Shown: positions 12,801 through 23,300 of the stretch, piece after piece | Numbering within the stretch: position 1 is the first letter of the stretch | How the letters are laid out: each line of letters opens with the position of its first letter | The notes under the pieces: generated by a model | What the model was told of the DNA's origin: nothing | The model's database searches: none | The model's input: the letters and a program-made list of their open reading frames with translations, nothing else | DNA from: Branchiostoma floridae | Taxonomy: Eukaryota; Chordata; Leptocardii; Amphioxiformes; Branchiostomatidae | Direction: 5' to 3' | Length of the DNA: 64,000 nucleotides | Assembly: GCF_000003815.2 (NCBI RefSeq) | Contig: NC_049986.1 | Span: 20,002,110-20,066,109, forward strand | Program-made: the position numbers and the translations under genes

Positions 12801-15800
12801 CTTATTTAGCTACCGGAACTAAGATGCTCTTGTGTCTGGTTGTTAGCTTCAATGACGTTTTTATTGATCGAATCCCTAGCAAAGTACATATTGGCAAAGC
12901 CTCCCTCCCAGTCCGTTACACATCGACGCAGGCTTAATTTGGACACCTCATCTCGGCCAGACATGTCTTCATTGAGTCTGTGCAATTAATTACCGGCCGT
13001 GTGGACGGCGTTCAATCGTCTGATTGTCTTCTCGGAATCAATCGAATAAATGTAAATGCCGAAACGTTTCCACAATAAAAGAAGCAGTTTCTTCAAGATC
13101 TCTCCAGTGTCACTGACGAAAGATAGTGAAATTTTTCTTTGCTGTCTGGAACGTCTGACAGCCTCGAAAATCGAGCAACTGCTTTTTGGTATCTTATTAC
13201 CCGGATGTCTAACCTTCATCGATGCAGAAATGTTCGTGGCAGTTTTACGTTCACAGATTCTGTGAGGCCGCTTCACCGCAAACTGAAACATTTTTTCCAT
13301 AACAATATGTGACTATTACAGTGTATGGCGCTACCGCGAAGTCAAAGCCTTACCACAAACACTCCATTTTCCTGCTTTCGCGAAATTAAAGCCTTGAAAA
13401 TTTAAATGCATTTTACGGTATTTCCTCCATCCATGCTGTACACGTAACTACTTCAAGACATAAACTTAAGGAGTTACGGTCATCTTGAGACATCAAACGT
13501 TTCAATCGAGTCAGGGGCAAAAATCACCTCGGAACTTAATGAAATATCGAGGATAGAGTCCCTGGCCATCCCAACGGTTACCCCTAACTAGTCAAAAGGG
13601 ATTATGGGGGACTCCGCCATTTGATTACATCGAGAAGGACACCAGCAGAGGAGGAATATTATTTGGGCCGGCTGAAAGGATTTCACAGTTCTAGTAGTGA
13701 AGACATGTCTCCCTAAAAAATGGGTTCTTACAGAAAAAGAGAGGAAAATAGGAAATCGTACTTTTAAAATATCATAAATCATACAATAACATTAGAGTTA
13801 ACCATCCAGAAAAAAGCAATGAACTATCATTCACCTTTAATTTTAGCATTAAAAGAACGTAACTGTCACTAATACATTCGACTTCATTCAATCTCTTACT
13901 AATGTACTTGATTGTTTCTGAACTCCAGGCCACTTAATTCAGCAAGGATGACAGCTGAGCAGATTACGACTGGATAAAATACAAATTACTGGCCACTTGA
14001 GTCTATTTATTTTCATCACAAACCCTGAAATGATAGGGGTTCAATCGACTTATCCAATCTACATAAAAATGTAGACAACATGTCATTTGGTTAGATGTAT
14101 ACAATGTGACACTGACAGCTAATGATATTATTTTACCACTCCGTTAGTCTACTGCAATAGCAAGGGTAGAAAGTGCAAGTTTGGGTGCAACGGATCATTA
14201 AAAATCGAAAAATCTTCAGATTTATTCAAAAAATCTATGTGCTAGATCCTGAGATCTTTTGAGACAATCTTGAGATTTTTCATGAGTATCTTGAGATCTC
14301 TATTTGCTTCATGGGACATTTCCATAATTATAATGGTTCTTTCTGAACATACAATGTATGGCATTAAATCTGATCATAGGTACTGACAAAGTACAGACTT
14401 TATCCTGCACCTTTATGCATTGACCGTCCTAAAAGCTATTACTATAAGTCCCTCCACATCCATCCATACTGTTGCCTGCCCCAGTTCTATACCAGCCAGT
14501 GGCCTTGGAGTGGACAGTGGGAGGCAGGTATGAAATGATTGACATACAGAGTCTGACTTATGTCTTTCCAAAACATCCTTCCATCTACTGAACCTCCTTG
14601 CATACACGCAGCCATCTAATTGCAGCCTGCCCCAGTTTTGTACCAGCCAGTGGCCTTGGGCAGTTGGAGGCCTAGTTTATGGCCATGTTAATATAATTCA
14701 CTGTTTTCTATCCCAATGTGCATTATAAAAGAAAATGATTTACAAAGGAGGTCAGCGGTTTAAGCTAGCATTAAAAAGTCACATCTTTTTAATGATCAGT
14801 GAGCTTTATATTCACTTAACAAACGCTATAACGCTATATAACGCTAGTGTCTTCTTTCAAATTGAATGTTACAAAAGATTTGAGTCGAGATTGATGACTA
14901 ATTTGAATGATAAAAGATAAGGACCATCATTAGAAACGAGCCATTGAAAAACCACCAGCATTTAATCTGTTGTAACTACCACCTCTTTAGTAACTATACA
15001 CCCTCCTGCTGGTGGGAATGGACAGTTACTAATACTATAGTACACTGTATATAGACTGGAATAGACTATGATTCTTATGTGTGCCTCTTGTGATTCCTGG
15101 TAATCAGTCACACCCTAGGAGGAGAGCTGGGTAGAGTTGATGGACAACAGGCTCCTATATCCTTATCTCTGGGGTTAATCATGGGTGAAAAATCAATTAT
15201 CCACAGATAACCTAGTACATGATTCTATTTGGTTTTGTTTCCATATCCTTCAGGCATAACGCTAGTTCACCTTTATTTCTATCCGTTGGGTAACCTATAT
15301 CCGTCGCTTTTAAAAAACAGGGTATTTGGGGATATCACGTTGACAAATATTGCATGGTTTGCAATTTCAATATTTTTAGTAGATTGCAGTTTAAAGCTAC
15401 AACCCGTCGACTAGATGTGCCTAAATATACTATTTTGAAAAACAACGGATATAGGTTACCCCGCAGATAATGGTGAACTAGCGTTACATAAGAATCACAA
15501 TGGAAAAGTGTTCAAGTTTGCGTTGACTGTATGGCTGCCTCTGTGAAAATTCAAGCGTCCGAAACGGCTAAGACGGCGTCTACAAGCGTCCAAAGGCGTC
15601 TGAGCGCGTTTCAAACTCTCTGGACGCGTCCATTGCAGTCAGAAACGGCCGCGAACACATCGTGAGCGTCCGGGCCGTTCTGTCCGTTTTTTTGTTGGAC
15701 GCCCAGACGGCTGAAAGACGTCTGAGACGGCCGTCTGAGACGGCCACTGATGGGGCTATAAAATACTTAGGAACCCGACGCCCTCAGACGGCTTGCGTCT

Positions 15801-18800
15801 GTCCTTATCCCCACGGGAAACATGACGTTTTAACTTCTGCACATGCGCCAATTTCAGCGGGTGAATTCGAATTTCAGACCGTTGAACAATCCGGCGGTTG
15901 CAGGACATATGTTCAGAAGGTGACTATTTCTGTGGATTTTATGTCTGTTTGTTAAAATTTTGCTTACTTTTAGACCAAGGACATCACGTCTAGAAGTAGC
16001 AGTTGATGTTTCTACGACATTGTGCTGAGGTTGGGTTTACGGCGATGACTTTATTCGTTATTTATACTAAAAAAGAATGTACAAAAATTATTTGTCGTGC
16101 GCCGACAAGTGGGATAAATCATACTACTTACCTGAAGCAACTGTGAAACGTAACGGACAGGAGAAATCACAGATGCCGTCAAAAGAAGCAGCGTCCTTCC
16201 GTTAGCTGACTGTCGATACTTTGCTGGCACCGGTAAGTGAATACTCATTTTATTCTTATTTTTGTACAACATGTTGTTGCAAAGTTTGCCGACGACGGTT
16301 GCAAAGTTTCGGTGCCCTCCCCACATACGCAAAGGAATGATAAAATTTAGGATCTTACTTTGATGCCACAAAATAAAAAGACTTATGAACACGTTGTAAA
16401 ATACTTGTAAAAAATATCTGTGGTTTCGATTAAGAATGATAATGCTGTTAAAATGTAGATTTAGACAACAGATAATGAGATAGCACCTACCGATTTTGCT
16501 GTCAATGAAATCGGCCCTCCCAACTACTAGGGGTTGGGAACTTATGAAACAGACGAATTTGTTTCGCTACCGCGAAATAAAAATGACATATGAGCTTTGT
16601 AGAAAATGTATTGCACATTTACAATGTATCCAGTCTTTAATTAAGACTATTGTGATTAAAATGTACGATAGAGAATTATAAAACGTCCTGTATTCACCCT
16701 TGATGTTATGTGGACTCGTCCATTATGATGTGCGGGCGGCACGGCGGCACAAAGAGCCGCGGACACGATTGAAGGTCGGATTGAATTTCATACATGTAGC
16801 AAAGTTTATCAAACGCCGCGAAGTATGTCTGAATTTACGAAGAAATTTGTTCAAGTTGCGTTTGATTTTAACTAAACCTGACGGCCCGGTCGTGGGTGGT
16901 CTTCCACTGCCTGGCTGAATATTTGTTTGTTTGGTATGTGGCAACGCTTGTCCCAACATGCCATAAAATTATAGCCGTGACCGGACGGCGTCAGAAACGG
17001 CGTCCAGGCAGCCGTCTACGCACGTTCCAAATTAAATGCACCGGCCCGTTATGAGTTTCTACCGTACTGCCTGACTAACTAAAACTGTGTCTTGAAGAAA
17101 AAAATATTTTGCTAGGAGTTTGGCCCAGATATTAACCTTTAATAATATAGCGATGACTGCCTCTTGGCCTTTCATTCCATTTTCTGTCGAATTTTACGAT
17201 CTGTACCCCCCGTGGGAAGGCGTGGTGGAGGCTACCGCCCGTACCAGCGGCCTGGATTACGCCGTTTATGCCCGTCGCAATCGGCGTCCGATCCGTCCCA
17301 GCAGCCTGGATTACGTCATTTACGTCCGTCGCAATCGGCGTCTGGTCCGTCCGCAGAGACGTCTGTTCCCAGCGGGGGGGCCGCCCGACGAAGCGCGGGA
17401 GCGTCCGGCTGCCCGCTTTCAGACGCCGTCTCGGACGTCCCGAACGTCCGACCGGACGCGTCTAAAGTGCCAATCTAGACGCGTCCGAGCGTTTGTTATG
17501 CCGTTCGGACCGTCTTGGACGTTTCGTCGGGCGTTCAAAAGCCCGTCCCATGCCGTCCGCCGCCGTAACCGTCCAAAGCGTCCCAATAATTTAAGACGCC
17601 TTGGACGGTTGTCGCAAACGGCGTTTCGCCGTCTGAGACGCTTGAATTTTCACAGAGGTGAGCTTAATTGCAAGGGTCAGTTACAGAGTAACTAACAGGA
17701 GAGGTCAAAGTGGAATCCATAAAGGATTTACAAGGAGATTAAGAAACTAATATCTAAAGGTTTCACAAGGCTATTACACAGGCCAGCTCCTGGGCTTGCT
17801 GGCCCCAAGGAAATTGTACCACGGCCTCTCTGAGTTAAGACCCTGAGACATAATGTGCGTTTATACGACCCGGGCTCTAGCAAGATGTTCTTGGGGCATG
17901 TTGGCCCTATAGCCAAGGAGCTGTAATCTCCAAGCAGATCCTATGGTGCCATAAGATAGTATCAAAGCTGGCCAAGGACTACAGCCGGCCAAAGGGAGTC
18001 AAATACAGTCAAACCTGTATTAGCGGCCACCTTTGCATAACGGCCACCTGCCCATAGTGGCCACTTTTTGTCGGTCCCTTGGATTCGTAATGATTAAGAC
18101 ATAGGCTTAGCGGCCACCTGTCCAACGCGGCCACGGCCACACGATTTCCGGTCCCGCAGGTACATAAACACTGCCGATACGGCCACGCAGACCGCTGATC
18201 TATGTTTCGGCACGCGATCGGCTATATACAGCTGCCGTATGGTCACCCTACGCCGGATTTAAAACCTCTTTGATTTGTTTTCAAAACAAAACTTCGTAAA
18301 CTGGCGCTACCCATACCCGCCGACAAACGAGGTCATATAAGGTCAATAGACGACACCAATATTACGGAGGTAAATTGCGTTAAAGATTCTAATACACTAC
18401 CGCTTAGGTTAATTTTCATCACAAAAACTGTCTGAATGAATTGTTACAAAGACAAAATAATATGACCTTCAGGCTATGGTGGATTTTTCTTACATTTATT
18501 AAGAGATAAGTCTAAAATGACGAGACTTTTCTTGTGAGTACCACATTAGCATAATGGGCGAACCTGACGTGTGAACGCGGGAGGGAACACACGGACGGCG
18601 AAGTATCAAAGGATACAAGACGAAAGATCAAAGAAATATGACGATACCGGTCTCTTCAGACAATATAAACTGTGGAACATTTAAAACTTTTTATAGCTTT
18701 TATTTTCTTAATACATATAGTGTAAAAATCATTGCAGTACATGTACAGTACTGTATTATGTGAATAAAGATCAGTGGGTACTAAAACCATGTGTAACTTA

Positions 18801-21475
18801 TTGCTTGTAGTCAATTAATTAGCATATTCTCTAAAGGGACCACCTCTCTATAGTGGCCAATTTTGACCAGTCCCTTGAGTGGCCGCTATAGACAGGTTTG
18901 ACTGTACAGTGGGTTGATAGTCTATATTATGCCAAAATGGATCTGCTTGGAGATTAAAGGAGCTGGCCTGTGTAGGCTGTTGATAACTGAAAGAGCCTGG
19001 CACCCAGTATAGTGTCAAGTGAACTGTGAACCAGACAAGGTTTTTTTATTGCACTTTTTTCCATCATGTCTCACTCACATGTCTGTCTTTGATTTTGTGG
19101 TTTTCAAAGAATGAAGATAACGGCAGTCTTAACTCTGATATGAGAGCCTGTTCTGGCAACCGTTCTGATAACGTGAACTTAAACATCTGCAATTGTGATA
19201 TCGGAAAGTAAAAGTATCTATGGAATTTTGATGGAGTTAAGGTTAACTCTATGTCATCTGTTAGTTCACTTTCCTTTTTGACCTGGAGCAACTTAAACTC
19301 ATGTTCATGATGTTCAATTCAGAGAAAGAAATCAAGGAATTGGCACTTTATTGAAGTGAACATGTTATGAATGACAATGAAGCAATTGCCCTTTAATGAC
19401 ATTTAACTGTTATACATCCAGAGTGACAGGTTGAAATATCATTAGGACCTTTCAATCTCAAAGCAGATCCAGCTCATTCTCAGTTTTTGTAAAACTTAAT
19501 ACAGTGTACTAGAAAGAAAACTGAGCAGAATTCTTATATCTGCTTGGAGATAAAGAACTTCCTACTATTCATTTATAAAATCTTCTGAATGACATAGTCA
19601 TCTTTCACACACTTCAATTTGTTCAAAGCTCATCTGTGTTAGTAGTCATCATTGTACAATGATAAACTTTCTTCCAATACAAAGGCATACACAGAATGGA
19701 TCAAATTTTCAATGACCACTGACTTCTTCAGCCAACTTTAATTATGATTTATTGAGATTGAAGAATTTTATCCATGTATACCTATGTGTTTGAAGAAATA
19801 AATAGCATTGTACTTTGTTCAAAGCTTCCCTGAGTGCATTTATAACCATAATGTGCATTTATGCCATTCAGCATTTTGGTAAAATTTGTTTATTCCCAAG
19901 ACCAAAAATTTATATTCCCAATGACAAAATCATTATTTTCTTCAAAAAAATTTCCTCAAGTGCATTTATATTGGTTAATAGGTATTCAGAATTTTGGTTA
20001 ATTGTTTATTTCAAGAACCAAAGACTTTGATTGGCCATGCCCCAGGTATGTGCTGATAGAACCTAGCCACAACAGGATGCAATGTTTGTGGTGAGGTGGA
20101 AGGTCAGTAACATGCTATGTCAATGTTTTAGTTAAAAGGTTCTAATGTTTACATATCAACTATTCTGGTACATATAAGACATACTGTACAGGAAGAAACA
20201 AGATAACACATTAACTTAAGTCCTTTTGCAGGGCAATTTCTCAAAATGACACAGAATATGGTCTTTCTCTTCTAAGGCAGATTTTAGAGGCTGGTGCTTT
20301 AGATTCATAAACTGAAATAAGAATAGACAATTAGAAAAAATACTACCTGCTTGGTTGTTACATATGTTAAAGACATATACAAACTCAGTTCTATGCAAGA
20401 GTAGAAATTTGAATATTCCTCTAACCTAGATAATTGTTATATTAGTTGTGGCAAATGAGATTCTATTCTATGACATTGATTGGAAAGAAAACTGGCCTTT
20501 AATAAGCACTTAACAGCAAAATTTAAAATCAATTTTTGAGATTTAAAATGAACAGACGAAACATGAATATAGCGTTGCACTGAAATATTGAATGAAGCGC
20601 ATAGTTGTAATTGAAGATGGATAACGTTACTAGTAGCAAAGGGAATTTTGCCTGAATTACATCGGACTGTGCAAATCTTCTCAAATCCGCCCTCAATGCA
20701 AAAGAATTACAGGGACAACTAGTACCTTCACATCTACCTGTTTGGCAAACAAGCCATGTATTTGCCGAATGCTACTTGAATTTCACAGTACATAAAAACC
20801 CTTTTCATCGCCATTCTCAGCGTCTTGCTCTCTTGGCGATTCCCCCTAAAACCCGTGGATATATCGCTGTACGTAAATCGTGTTTCTGTATTTCTGTGAC
20901 ACCTTTTCTGCCCAGCTCTTCCATAATTCATCTGGCAAACAGGCCGAGTTATGCCCGCTATGTCTGTGCTCTCAGGGCGAGTGGAACATAATTTGCACAC
21001 ATCGTCTCCATTCGACACCTCCGATAATAATGCTAAAAGCATATCGGCGCTACAACACGGGGCGTCAGCCAGGTATAACGGTAACAACATCACAACACCT
21101 GTGAACCGCACAGGTGTGAGAGGGAAACACGCAGGTGAGAGAAACGTCAGGTAACGGTACTTAGGATGATGTAAGTGAGGTATTCGAGCGGACAATATCG
21201 TTACCATGGAAACGGATAACCGTTAGGCCGGGATATAATATAAGAGGCGTTGCAGGCGGGAGATGGTTTCTTTTTGCAACATGGTAGGTTTTCTAGTAGG
21301 TATCTTAGGGTTTTAGGTCGCAATACGAAAGTGTGGAAGGCGCACCAACCTTCTGCAGGTCCACCGTGTCCTCCCGCTCCTCTCCCTCGGCCGGAGGGTC
21401 TTGCTCGCCCGCCAGGGATCCGGGGATCTCCCGTACGATGGCCGTGGTGAATGTTCCGTAGCCGCGGTCCGCCAT
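843..21475 (-). CDS. DDAH-like protein, predicted catalytically inactive (gene A)
   Basis: Seven minus-strand exons join in frame to 298 aa: 21475-21350, 7953-7780, 3936-3831, 3168-3020, 2224-2114, 1588-1460, 944-843. All introns are GT-AG with phases 0,0,1,0,0,0. The ATG at 21475 has A at -3 and G at +4; the stop TAG is at 845-843. The family (pentein fold) hydrolyses asymmetric dimethylarginine to citrulline and dimethylamine in the cytosol. Recognisable blocks are IPADEECPG (64-72), ATLDGRDVLFTGREFF (125-140), SMAGPDIIAAGEG (from 202) and VNGSLVHRTQEE in exon 6. Gapless block alignment with human DDAH1 puts G72, A77, S146, P196 and A293 where D73, E78, R145, H173 and C274 should be. The equivalents of D79, R98 and D127 are kept (D78, R97, D128). 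A basic Asn/Pro/Lys-rich insertion of about 22-26 residues lies near 147-172. No frame is broken, so I infer a conserved pseudoenzyme rather than a pseudogene. Two introns (before residues 43 and 186) are absent from gene C; the one before 43 is also absent from gene D. Intron 1 is 13.4 kb. Confidence 0.88.
2262..2337 (-). pseudogene. Degenerate copies of gene A exon 5 edge
   Basis: This segment repeats 2171-2243, the 5' part of exon 5 with its CCTAG acceptor. A 2-nt deletion (TAACTGCA for TAACTCTGCA) would shift the frame. A third, more decayed copy lies at about 2451-2510. All sit upstream of the true exon in gene direction. Confidence 0.75.
2628..2975 (-). mobile_element. 5'-truncated LINE 3' end in intron 4 of gene A
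   Basis: The minus strand codes CKQCTSNVVEDETHLMSNCS followed by a FYDHERKELF-type segment, the Cys/His-containing C-terminal tail of many LINE reverse transcriptases. The 3' UTR ends in CGGGCAAGAATTTGCAATAAA. The same 3' end occurs at 30771, 25830 and 31703. It sits between exons 5 and 4 of gene A. Confidence 0.75.
3422..3532 (-). pseudogene. Degenerate copy of gene A exon 4
   Basis: The minus strand repeats the acceptor and the first ~100 nt of exon 4 (3168-3020), including the GREFFV start and the SNNNAPQSPT stretch. A TGA stop right after GREFFV breaks it. The unit extends into intron: a 40-bp block beginning CAATATAAGATGTTTTT occurs at about 3380 and again at about 3538, so the tandem period is about 153 bp. 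Confidence 0.8.
3597..3760. repeat. Dispersed repeat, copy 1 (also 13090-13260, 22578-22690, 28278-28326)
   Basis: A segment containing CTCCAGTGTCACTGA, GTCTGACC and CTTTTTGG...TATTACCTGGATGTCT recurs at four places in the window. It can be read as a short peptide but has stops and no start context, so I treat it as a transposon-derived repeat. Confidence 0.6.
4004..4074 (-). pseudogene. Partial copy of gene A exon 3 with its acceptor
   Basis: Minus-strand sequence repeats the first ~70 nt of exon 3 (3936-3831), coding LKAMKEVLEEQLGAGNVAEL, preceded by a TTTG-rich tract and CAG acceptor as in the real exon. It ends before the ATLDG block and has no donor. Like the gene D copy, it lies just upstream of the true exon. 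Confidence 0.8.
4980..5188 (+). repeat. Two tandem units of ~102 bp
   Basis: The block starting TGAAACACCCCCTGGCCTTG occurs at 4981 and 5082. Both end in GAGTAAAGGCTG. They are in intron 2 of gene A. Confidence 0.75.
5200..5960 (+). repeat. Tandem array of ~140-165 bp units
   Basis: About five units share TACCTGCACCACTCTGAATTT, CAACACTCTAAT and ACCCACTCAGGGAAGGC. Related sequence recurs at 51480-51560 and 52140-52220, where it flanks a large palindrome. Confidence 0.8.
5964..6175. mobile_element. Hairpin MITE, family M1, copy 1
   Basis: Ends GCTAGTTTACCTTTATC and GGATAAAAGTGACC, with inner arms GGGTAATCTATAT and ATATAGATTACCC. Other copies are at 15257-15486, 57645-57854 and 57963-58186. 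It is non-coding. Confidence 0.75.
6195..6914 (+). repeat. Two copies of a ~260 bp block, ~455 bp apart
   Basis: Sequence from AGGTAGACATCAGAAATACC through GGCAGAACGGCCTGGCGATTA to CAGCAGTAAACTTGGTGTCC occurs at 6195-6455 and again at 6650-6914, in intron 2 of gene A. Confidence 0.75.
7235..7400 (+). repeat. Tandem ~49 bp repeat ending in a small inversion
   Basis: Three units of GTAGTGGCCCTTATTTTAGC plus GTAGGGGTCACAAATTTTA are followed by an inverted half unit (CCCACTACGCTAAAAT). Confidence 0.8.
7461..7697. mobile_element. Hairpin element with ~65 bp arms
   Basis: The left arm (7461-7524: GCAGGGACATCCAA to CACCCTTAGTTCCTG) is complementary to the right arm (7626-7697: CAGGAACTAAGGGTG to TTGGATGTCCCTGC). 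The loop is about 100 bp. It lies in intron 2 of gene A, 82 bp past the exon 2 donor at 7780. Confidence 0.8.
8300..13000 (+). repeat. Satellite-like array, ~320-360 bp units, in intron 1 of gene A
   Basis: A unit containing TTAGCTTCAATGACT, TTCATTGATTTCTA, AATACATATTGGC, CTCCCTCCCAGTCCGTTACA and GAGTTAATTTGGACACCCCA recurs with TTAGCTTCAATGACT (or a close variant) at about 8692, 10389, 10743, 11098, 11458, 11785, 12525 and 12847. A diverged copy is near 8350. One unit (about 11930-12290) is inverted. A GC-rich element at 8791-10163 splits one unit. Confidence 0.85.
8791..10163. mobile_element. GC-rich 1.37-kb element with ~20 bp inverted ends
   Basis: The left end AGGCTTAGGTCACAATTCG and right end CCAATTGTGACCCTAGCCT are imperfect inverted repeats. 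Both ends are GC-rich (CCGGCCGGG blocks) against an AT-rich host. It interrupts a satellite unit: host sequence resumes with GTCTGCATTGACTGCATACA. No transposase is visible, so it is non-autonomous. A related element lies at 44893-45550. Confidence 0.7.
13300..15256. other. Intron 1 of gene A, no gene seen
   Basis: AT-rich sequence with no convincing exon. A block CTGCCCCAGTT(C/T)T...TACCAGCCAGTGGCCTTGG is duplicated at about 14477-14510 and 14626-14660. Confidence 0.45.
15257..15486. mobile_element. Hairpin MITE, family M1, copy 2
   Basis: Ends TAACGCTAGTTCACC and GGTGAACTAGCGTTA, with inner arms GGGTAACCTATATCCG and CGGATATAGGTTACCCC. Confidence 0.8.
15538..17658. mobile_element. 2.1-kb non-autonomous DNA element with CCGTC/GACGG-rich subterminal regions
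   Basis: The left end CCTCTGTGAAAATTCAAGCG and its exact complement at 17639-17658 form terminal inverted repeats. Next to each end are dozens of short GACGG, GACGCGTC and CCGTC words on both strands, in AT-poor DNA; the middle is ordinary AT-rich sequence. Open frames at 17120-17695 simply follow the CCGTC repeats and are not taken as genes. Confidence 0.8.
17760..18985. mobile_element. Outer element of a nested pair
   Basis: Arms around GGAGCTGTAATCTCCAAGCA and ATCCTATGGTGCCATAA (17920-17957) are inverted at 18930-18970 (TTATGCCAAAATGGATC, TGCTTGGAGATTAAAGGAGC). Another pair is CACAGGCCAGCTCC near 17777 and GGAGCTGGCCTGTG near 18960. The inner element at 18004-18906 sits between the arms. 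Confidence 0.65.
18004..18906. mobile_element. 0.9-kb TA-flanked element inserted in another element
   Basis: Ends TACAGTCAAACCTGTATTAG and CTATAGACAGGTTTGACTGTA (outermost 14-15 bp inverted, TA at each end) match the short element at 634-824. Subterminal GCGGCCACC/GTGGCCGC words repeat. No transposase is seen. Confidence 0.75.
18990..21349. other. Rest of gene A intron 1, no gene seen
   Basis: Mostly AT-rich unique-looking sequence. Short frames around 20734-21207 have no family resemblance and lie just downstream of exon 1. Confidence 0.4.
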
Positions 21476-21783
21476 GTTCGTGCCGTGAGCTCCGCTCGGC
21501 GTCAGGATCAGGTTTCAGCGTCTGTTGTTGGCGGCTGGAGGAGGGAGAACTGACGGGGGAGATCCGTTATGTGTGGGGATAGGGGTGGTCTCAACAAGAC
21601 TAAAGGCCGCAGCAAGACGATTGTATGGATGACATCCACTGCAGACTCCACATTTAATGCGAGAGGGCGATATAAAAAGAAATTGGGTAAACAATCGCTA
21701 CAATATTAGTGTCACTTACAAACTAGATTTGTTTCACTTCTATATGTAAGTCAACCTGACAAAACTCCCCTGGTCAATGTACT

Positions 21784-22068
21784 AGCCTCTATCAGGCTCC
21801 ATAGGTCGCTGGAAAAAAAGTAGAAATTGGCCAAAAAACACGCCAGAGGAGTTCGATGGCCGAGGAGTACTAGTTCACTGTGCACCGTTTGGGACCTATT
21901 AGGCCAGGCCGGCCAATTGAAACACTCCTACTACTAGTACTAGGCTTTTATTCCAAACTTGGCCCAAACCCCCTATTCAGCCAGGCGGAAGTCTGTTAGA
22001 GACTAAATTATCCCGTTTCTTTGCCGAATTCTACGAACATACCCCGTAGGGAGGCCTGGTGGAGGCTA
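21784..22068. mobile_element. Hairpin MITE, family M3, copy 1
   Basis: TAGCCTCTATCAGGCTCC at the left pairs with GGAGGCCTGGTGGAGGCTA at the right. Related ends occur at 26570-26805 and 37510-37710. It lies about 300 bp upstream of the gene A start codon. Confidence 0.65.
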
Positions 22069-22069
22069 T

Positions 22070-23300
22070 TATGATATATGATGTGGGCGGTAGTTAATTA
22101 AAACGCGCCCCGCTATTTTAGTACAATCCATCTTGAGCGTTATCTTGATTCATTAGGTTCAGGCCGTTGCACAGAATCAATAAGCAAGATATAAATAGGT
22201 GATAATTCTAAGTAGCTACATGTAGGTGGAGAAGTTAAGTCTGAAAATCTGTTCTTGTCTTTCAGGTCAAAAAGTTTGATTTTTTCATGTCAAATAAAGA
22301 TGGCTGGATACTTTTTTTTACTTATTTTAACTTTTGAGGACAATCTTTTATTTTAGAACGAATCAATGATAATGCGCTTATTGAAAAAAAAAAGAACGCT
22401 TGTCTTTAGAAAATCGTTAATATCATAAGAAAAAAAGTGCACCGGCATTAAATTAAGAAGAAAGAGAGAAAGAATATGCTGAAAATTTTAAGTTGAACTG
22501 GAAAGGAACCGTATTTTCTTACCCTTCGGTCTTTCAGCGCCCGTGCCCTCATAAAATTAAGGCTTGAAACTGAGAGTGAAACATCGATGAAGGTTAGATA
22601 TCCAGGTAGTAAGATACGCCAAACAGCAACGTCTGACCGTTTCCAAAATCATATCCAGTTGCTCGAGAGTAATTGCTATCTCACCTGATTGTATGAAGGT
22701 TTTCGTATTACCATAACGTTATATCGTATAGTATGACAAGAGCCAAAGAAAGAGAGAGATATATTGTTTATTGTATTTAGAGTTTTAAGATTTATTCTGT
22801 ATCCACTTTTTTTGTAATTCATATTTGACCATACAAAAGTCTATGTACTTTCTGTCGTGTCAATAAAGCTTACAAGTGTGCTATTTGGCGAGAGTGAAAC
22901 ACAGACGGCATTCTTTTGTCCTGCTGTTGAAACACATAACGGACGGTCCCTAAGTGATCCTAACGTACCGTAACTGAACAACTACAACACGTCCAGACTG
23001 ACGGGGTGAATAACCTCAGACTAACCGAAAACATTGTACATTCAGTGCCATGTAAGCATGCATAATCTTCGAGTAGACGTTCGCCTTTCTACAATGATTT
23101 AATAGGGATAAGCACTTGGTTGGATGCTGTAATAACCCGACCAAGAATTCACAAAATTCGTATTTCGGAAGGGACGTCAAAGGGGGGTCCCGTGTTCAAG
23201 GAGGTGCTTCGAGCTCTTAAATCAGCCTCATTATTAAAAACTAGAGTTCCACGAACACATACCTTTGCCAAATAAACCAGGTTTGTTATGTAGAATGATG
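22070..23300. other. Upstream of gene A, no gene seen
   Basis: AT-rich intergenic DNA with a decayed copy of the dispersed repeat at 22578-22690. Confidence 0.4.

Noticed and set aside
17120-17695. 191-aa frame rich in Arg and Ser
   Set aside because: It follows CCGTC/GACGG repeats of a transposon, has overlapping long frames in other phases, and shows no domain.
20734-21207. 157-aa minus-strand frame just downstream of gene A exon 1
   Set aside because: No family resemblance, lies in intron 1, and plus-strand frames overlap; probably chance in GC-richer DNA.
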